Positions 61,503 through 64,000 of a stretch of 64,000 bases of DNA are shown one piece after another. The translations under genes were made by a program, and so were the position numbers. The first letter of the stretch is position 1; every line of letters begins with the position of its first letter. The DNA is from Heyndrickxia coagulans 36D1 (lineage in GTDB: Bacteria > Bacillota > Bacilli > Bacillales > Bacillaceae_C), in assembly GCF_000169195.2 (NCBI RefSeq), contig NC_016023.1:2914001-2978000 (forward strand). Reading direction: 5' to 3'. The notes under the pieces were generated by a model. That model searched no databases. It was given only the letters and a program-made list of their open reading frames with translations, and was not told the DNA's origin.

Positions 61503-62345
61503 GTGCGCGATTTATATGGGGTGATCGGTGACCCGATTGCCCATTCGCTGTCGCCTGCGATGCACAATGAAGCATTCCGGGCACTTGGGATTGATGCAGA
61601 CTATCATGCTTTCCATGTCACACCGGAAAATCTGGAAGCCGCCGTAAACGGCATGAAAGCAATCGGCGTGGCCGGATTTAATGTGACCATTCCGCATAAG
61701 CAGGCGATCATGCCCTATTTGGATGAGATTGACTTGCTTGCGGAAACGATCGGTGCGGTGAATACCGTTGTCCGCACCCCACACGGATGGGCCGGGTATA
61801 ATACAGACGGCCCGGGGTTTATGCAGGCGCTGAAAGAAGAAAGCGGCCGGGTGATTTCCGGGGAAAAAGTGCTTGTCATCGGCGCGGGCGGTGCGGCAAG
61901 AGCGATTTATTATACGCTATGCCGGGAAGGGGCAGTCACCGTTGATCTGTGCAACCGCACGGTAAAAAAAGCGGAAGAAATGCGGGACGAAAGCCCTTTT
62001 CCGTGCCCGTCAAAGGTGCTTACGCTTAAAGAAGCGGAAGAACAGCTGGGAGAATATACGCTGATTGTGCAGACGACATCGATCGGCATGCATCCAAATA
62101 CAGACGCACAGCCGCTTTCCGTCCGCAATTTAAATCCAGATGCGTTTGTATCTGATATTATATACAATCCGTTTGAAACGAAATTTTTAAAAGAAGCAAA
62201 AAAACGCGGCGCCCGGGTGCAAAACGGCCTCGGCATGTTTATTTACCAGGGGGCTATTGCGTTTGAAAAATGGACCGGCGTAAAGCCGGATACCAGGAAA
62301 ATGAAAAACGTCGTTGAAAGCATTTTAGGAGGAAACTCATGTTAA
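61503..62345 (+). CDS. aroE: Shikimate dehydrogenase (NADP+)
   Basis: A 280-residue enzyme. Substrate part: GVIGDPIAHSLSPAMHNEAF and NVTIPHKQAIMPYLD with its catalytic Lys; NADP part: VIGAGGAARAIYYTL and CNRTVKKAEEM. The ending QNGLGMFIYQGAIAFEKWTG is typical. It makes shikimate from 3-dehydroshikimate. GTG 61503 is chosen by GGGGAG 8 bases upstream and family length. It overlaps yhbY. Confidence 0.96.
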   Translation: MRDLYGVIGDPIAHSLSPAMHNEAFRALGIDADYHAFHVTPENLEAAVNGMKAIGVAGFNVTIPHKQAIMPYLDEIDLLAETIGAVNTVVRTPHGWAGYNTDGPGFMQALKEESGRVISGEKVLVIGAGGAARAIYYTLCREGAVTVDLCNRTVKKAEEMRDESPFPCPSKVLTLKEAEEQLGEYTLIVQTTSIGMHPNTDAQPLSVRNLNPDAFVSDIIYNPFETKFLKEAKKRGARVQNGLGMFIYQGAIAFEKWTGVKPDTRKMKNVVESILGGNSC

Positions 62346-62629
62346 CAGGTAAACAAAAACGGTTTTTGCGGGCAAAAGCCCACCATTTGAGCCCGATTTT
62401 TCAGGTCGGAAAAGGCGGGGTCAATGAAAATATGGTCAAACAGGTGCAGGAGGCGCTTGAAGCGCGGGAACTGATCAAAATCAGCGTCCTGCAAAACTGC
62501 GAAGAAGATAAAGATACTGTTGCCGCAGCGCTTGCAGAAGGGGCGCGTGCGGAACTCGTGCAAATCATCGGCAATACGATTGTCCTTTATAAAGAATCAA
62601 AAAACCATAAAGAGATTGTTTTGCCTTAA
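62339..62629 (+). CDS. yhbY: CRM-domain RNA-binding protein YhbY (YqeI)
   Basis: A 96-residue protein: LTGKQKRFLRAKAHHLSPIF, VGKGGVNENMVKQVQEALEA and the GNTIVLYKESKNHKEIVLP end form the CRM/KH-like fold. It binds rRNA precursors in 50S assembly. ATG overlaps the aroE end and AGGAGG lies 9 bases upstream. Confidence 0.95.
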   Translation: MLTGKQKRFLRAKAHHLSPIFQVGKGGVNENMVKQVQEALEARELIKISVLQNCEEDKDTVAAALAEGARAELVQIIGNTIVLYKESKNHKEIVLP

Positions 62630-62640
62630 GGGTGGGCGGC

Positions 62641-63210
62641 ATGAAAAGAGTGGGTATTTTAGGGGGGACGTTCGACCCTCCGCATATCGGTCATTTGATT
62701 ATCGCGAACGAAATTTTGCAGGATCTGAAACTTGACGAAGTCCGTTTTATGCCAAACCAGGACCCACCCCATAAAGAAAAAACGGCTGGCATCACTGGCC
62801 ATGACCGGATCAAAATGCTCATGCTTGCCATTTCGGGGCAGCCGGCATTTTCGATTGAGGGGATAGAGATGGAGAGGCCCGGCCGCTCCTACACATATGA
62901 AACCATGGTGCTGCTTAAAAAGCGGGAACCTGATACGGACTTTTATTTTATCATTGGTGCGGATATGATCGAATATTTGCCGAAATGGCGGAATATCGAT
63001 CAACTCGTCCGGCTCGTCCGCTTTGTCGGCGTCAACCGGCCGTCATATTCGCACCAGACCAAGTATCCTGTCCAATTTGTTGAAATTCCGGAAATTCATA
63101 TTTCCTCGTCACTGATCCGTGAACGTCTGCAAAAAAATCGGTCGGTAAAATATTTAATTCCGGATGCAGTGTGGGAATATATAAAGGAGCATCATTTATA
63201 TGGAACGTGA
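62641..63210 (+). CDS. nadD: Nicotinate-nucleotide adenylyltransferase
   Basis: A 189-residue nucleotidyltransferase: GILGGTFDPPHIGHLIIANE at the N-terminus and ISSSLIRERLQKNRSVKYLI at the C-terminus are the ATP motifs. It makes deamido-NAD from nicotinate mononucleotide. ATG 62641 after AAGGGTGG; an earlier GTG 62632 is possible. It overlaps yqeK by 11 bases. Confidence 0.96.
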   Translation: MKRVGILGGTFDPPHIGHLIIANEILQDLKLDEVRFMPNQDPPHKEKTAGITGHDRIKMLMLAISGQPAFSIEGIEMERPGRSYTYETMVLLKKREPDTDFYFIIGADMIEYLPKWRNIDQLVRLVRFVGVNRPSYSHQTKYPVQFVEIPEIHISSSLIRERLQKNRSVKYLIPDAVWEYIKEHHLYGT

Positions 63211-63769
63211 GAAAGCATTGGAACTTGTCAAAGCCCAGCTGACGGAGCGCCGTTACATCCATACGCTCGGTGTTGCTGAAAGCGCCGTCCGGCTGGCGAA
63301 AAAATATCATGCTGATCAGAAAAAAGCCGAACTTGCGGCGATTTTTCATGATTATGCAAAATTCCGCCCGAAAGAGGAAATGAAACAAATCATCCTCGAC
63401 CAGAAAATGGACGAACGGCTGCTTTCTTTTCATCATGAATTATGGCATGCCCCTGTTGGCGCTTATTTGGTGGAAAAAGAAGCCGGCGTCACGGACCGGG
63501 AAGTGCTCGATGCCATCAAATACCATACATCAGGCAGGGCTGGAATGGCGTTGCTTGAAAAAATTGTATATTTGGCTGATTATATTGAACCCGGCCGGAA
63601 TTTTCCGGGTGTCGAAGAAGCAAGGCGGCTTGCGGGCAAGGATCTCGATGAAGCGGTGTTGTATGCAGCCGGGCATACCATTACATTTTTAATTGGCCGG
63701 AATCAGCCCGTTTTTCCGGATACGATTGCGTTATACAATGATTTAGTGATGAAGAAAGAAGGGGAGTAA
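63200..63769 (+). CDS. yqeK: HD-domain hydrolase YqeK (Ap4A hydrolase-type)
   Basis: A 189-residue HD protein: RRYIHTLGVAESAVRLAKKY, AAIFHDYAKFRPKEEM with the HD pair, and LWHAPVGAYLVEKEAGV. YqeK enzymes split diadenosine tetraphosphate into two ADP. AAGGAG lies inside nadD. Its stop TAA abuts the rsfS start. Confidence 0.94.
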   Translation: MEREKALELVKAQLTERRYIHTLGVAESAVRLAKKYHADQKKAELAAIFHDYAKFRPKEEMKQIILDQKMDERLLSFHHELWHAPVGAYLVEKEAGVTDREVLDAIKYHTSGRAGMALLEKIVYLADYIEPGRNFPGVEEARRLAGKDLDEAVLYAAGHTITFLIGRNQPVFPDTIALYNDLVMKKEGE

Positions 63770-64000
63770 ATGGACAATCAGACGTTATTAAAAACAGTCG
63801 TAAAAGCTTGCGATGATAAACGTGCGGAAGACATCGTCGTCCTCGATATGCGCGGGATTTCATTAATTGCGGATTATTTCCTGATCTGTAATGGGAACTC
63901 CGATAAACAAATTCAGGCGATCGCCCGTGAAGTGAAAGAAAAAGCGGAAGAAGCAGGAACTGCGGTCAGGCGCATGGAAGGGTTTGAAGAGGGAAAATGG
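63770..64000 (+). CDS. rsfS: Ribosome silencing factor RsfS, cut by window end
   Basis: The first 77 codons of a 3'-open frame: MDNQTLLKTVVKACDDKRAE, then EDIVVLDMRGISLIADYFLI and NGNSDKQIQAIAREVKEKAE, the start of RsfS (YqeL). RsfS binds L14 (uL14) and blocks joining of 30S and 50S when nutrients are low. GGGGAG precedes ATG. The rest lies beyond the window. Confidence 0.94.
   Translation, partial: MDNQTLLKTVVKACDDKRAEDIVVLDMRGISLIADYFLICNGNSDKQIQAIAREVKEKAEEAGTAVRRMEGFEEGKW

Overview
The window is chromosomal DNA of a spore-forming Bacillaceae bacterium. The gene order follows the Bacillus subtilis yrvJ-hisS-aspS-bsrA-tcdA-rarA-cymR-iscS-mnmA-yrrB-recD2-alaS-yrzL-ruvX-yrzB-mltG-yrrM-udk-greA-yrrS-yrzA-mtnN-yrhC arm and ends in the yqeG-yqeH-aroE-yhbY-nadD-yqeK-rsfS cluster. 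Moderate GC, T-box leaders, 6S RNA, intact sigK and sda, and an IS-rich accessory content would fit Heyndrickxia (Bacillus) coagulans or a close relative; that species name is an inference from layout and protein sequences.

Layout. 0-3.2 kb: a MarR regulator with an EmrA/EmrB-like drug efflux pair. 3.2-12 kb: SH3-amidase, T-box-controlled hisS-aspS, 6S RNA, a BASS-family transporter, tcdA and rarA. 12-16 kb: an insertion between rarA and cymR with an SDR, a broken lipoprotein gene and an ISLre2-type element carrying a palindromic repeat. 16-22.4 kb: cymR, iscS, mnmA, a TPR protein and recD2. 22.4-24.1 kb: a decayed module (phenylalanine dehydrogenase fragment, transporter tail, Lrp gene with an amber codon) and a YndM protein. 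24.3-35.7 kb: small proteins, AI-2E permease, T-box alaS, cell-wall, nucleotide and translation genes. 35.8-36.4 kb: a YrzI-type cluster of tiny ORFs with twin terminators. 36.6-40.6 kb: ahpC-ahpF with a PerR-like box, uninterrupted sigK, pssA and sda with upstream DnaA boxes. 40.8-59.6 kb: accessory block (CzcD, VIT1, two FluC, LemA/TPM, ResA-like, a duplicated SHOCT/Hsp20/multicopper oxidase set, a persulfide operon, and glcDF with a CdaR regulator). 59.8-64 kb: the yqeG-rsfS cluster, cut by the window end.

How it fits together. Sulfur handling recurs: CymR, IscS and MnmA move cysteine sulfur into tRNA, while the 50-53 kb operon (CoA-disulfide reductase fused to rhodanese and TusA domains, rhodanese, glutaredoxin-like, DsrE) looks built for persulfide handling under two CsoR/CstR-type operators. 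Around it, one SHOCT-Hsp20-copper oxidase set is intact and its paralogous set is damaged by a rearrangement that fused the oxidase tail-to-tail with a truncated unrelated gene. Several phased or tandem intergenic repeats (21-bp CTGAT ladder, 51-bp triplicate, exact 36-bp promoter duplication) are the least explained DNA in the window.
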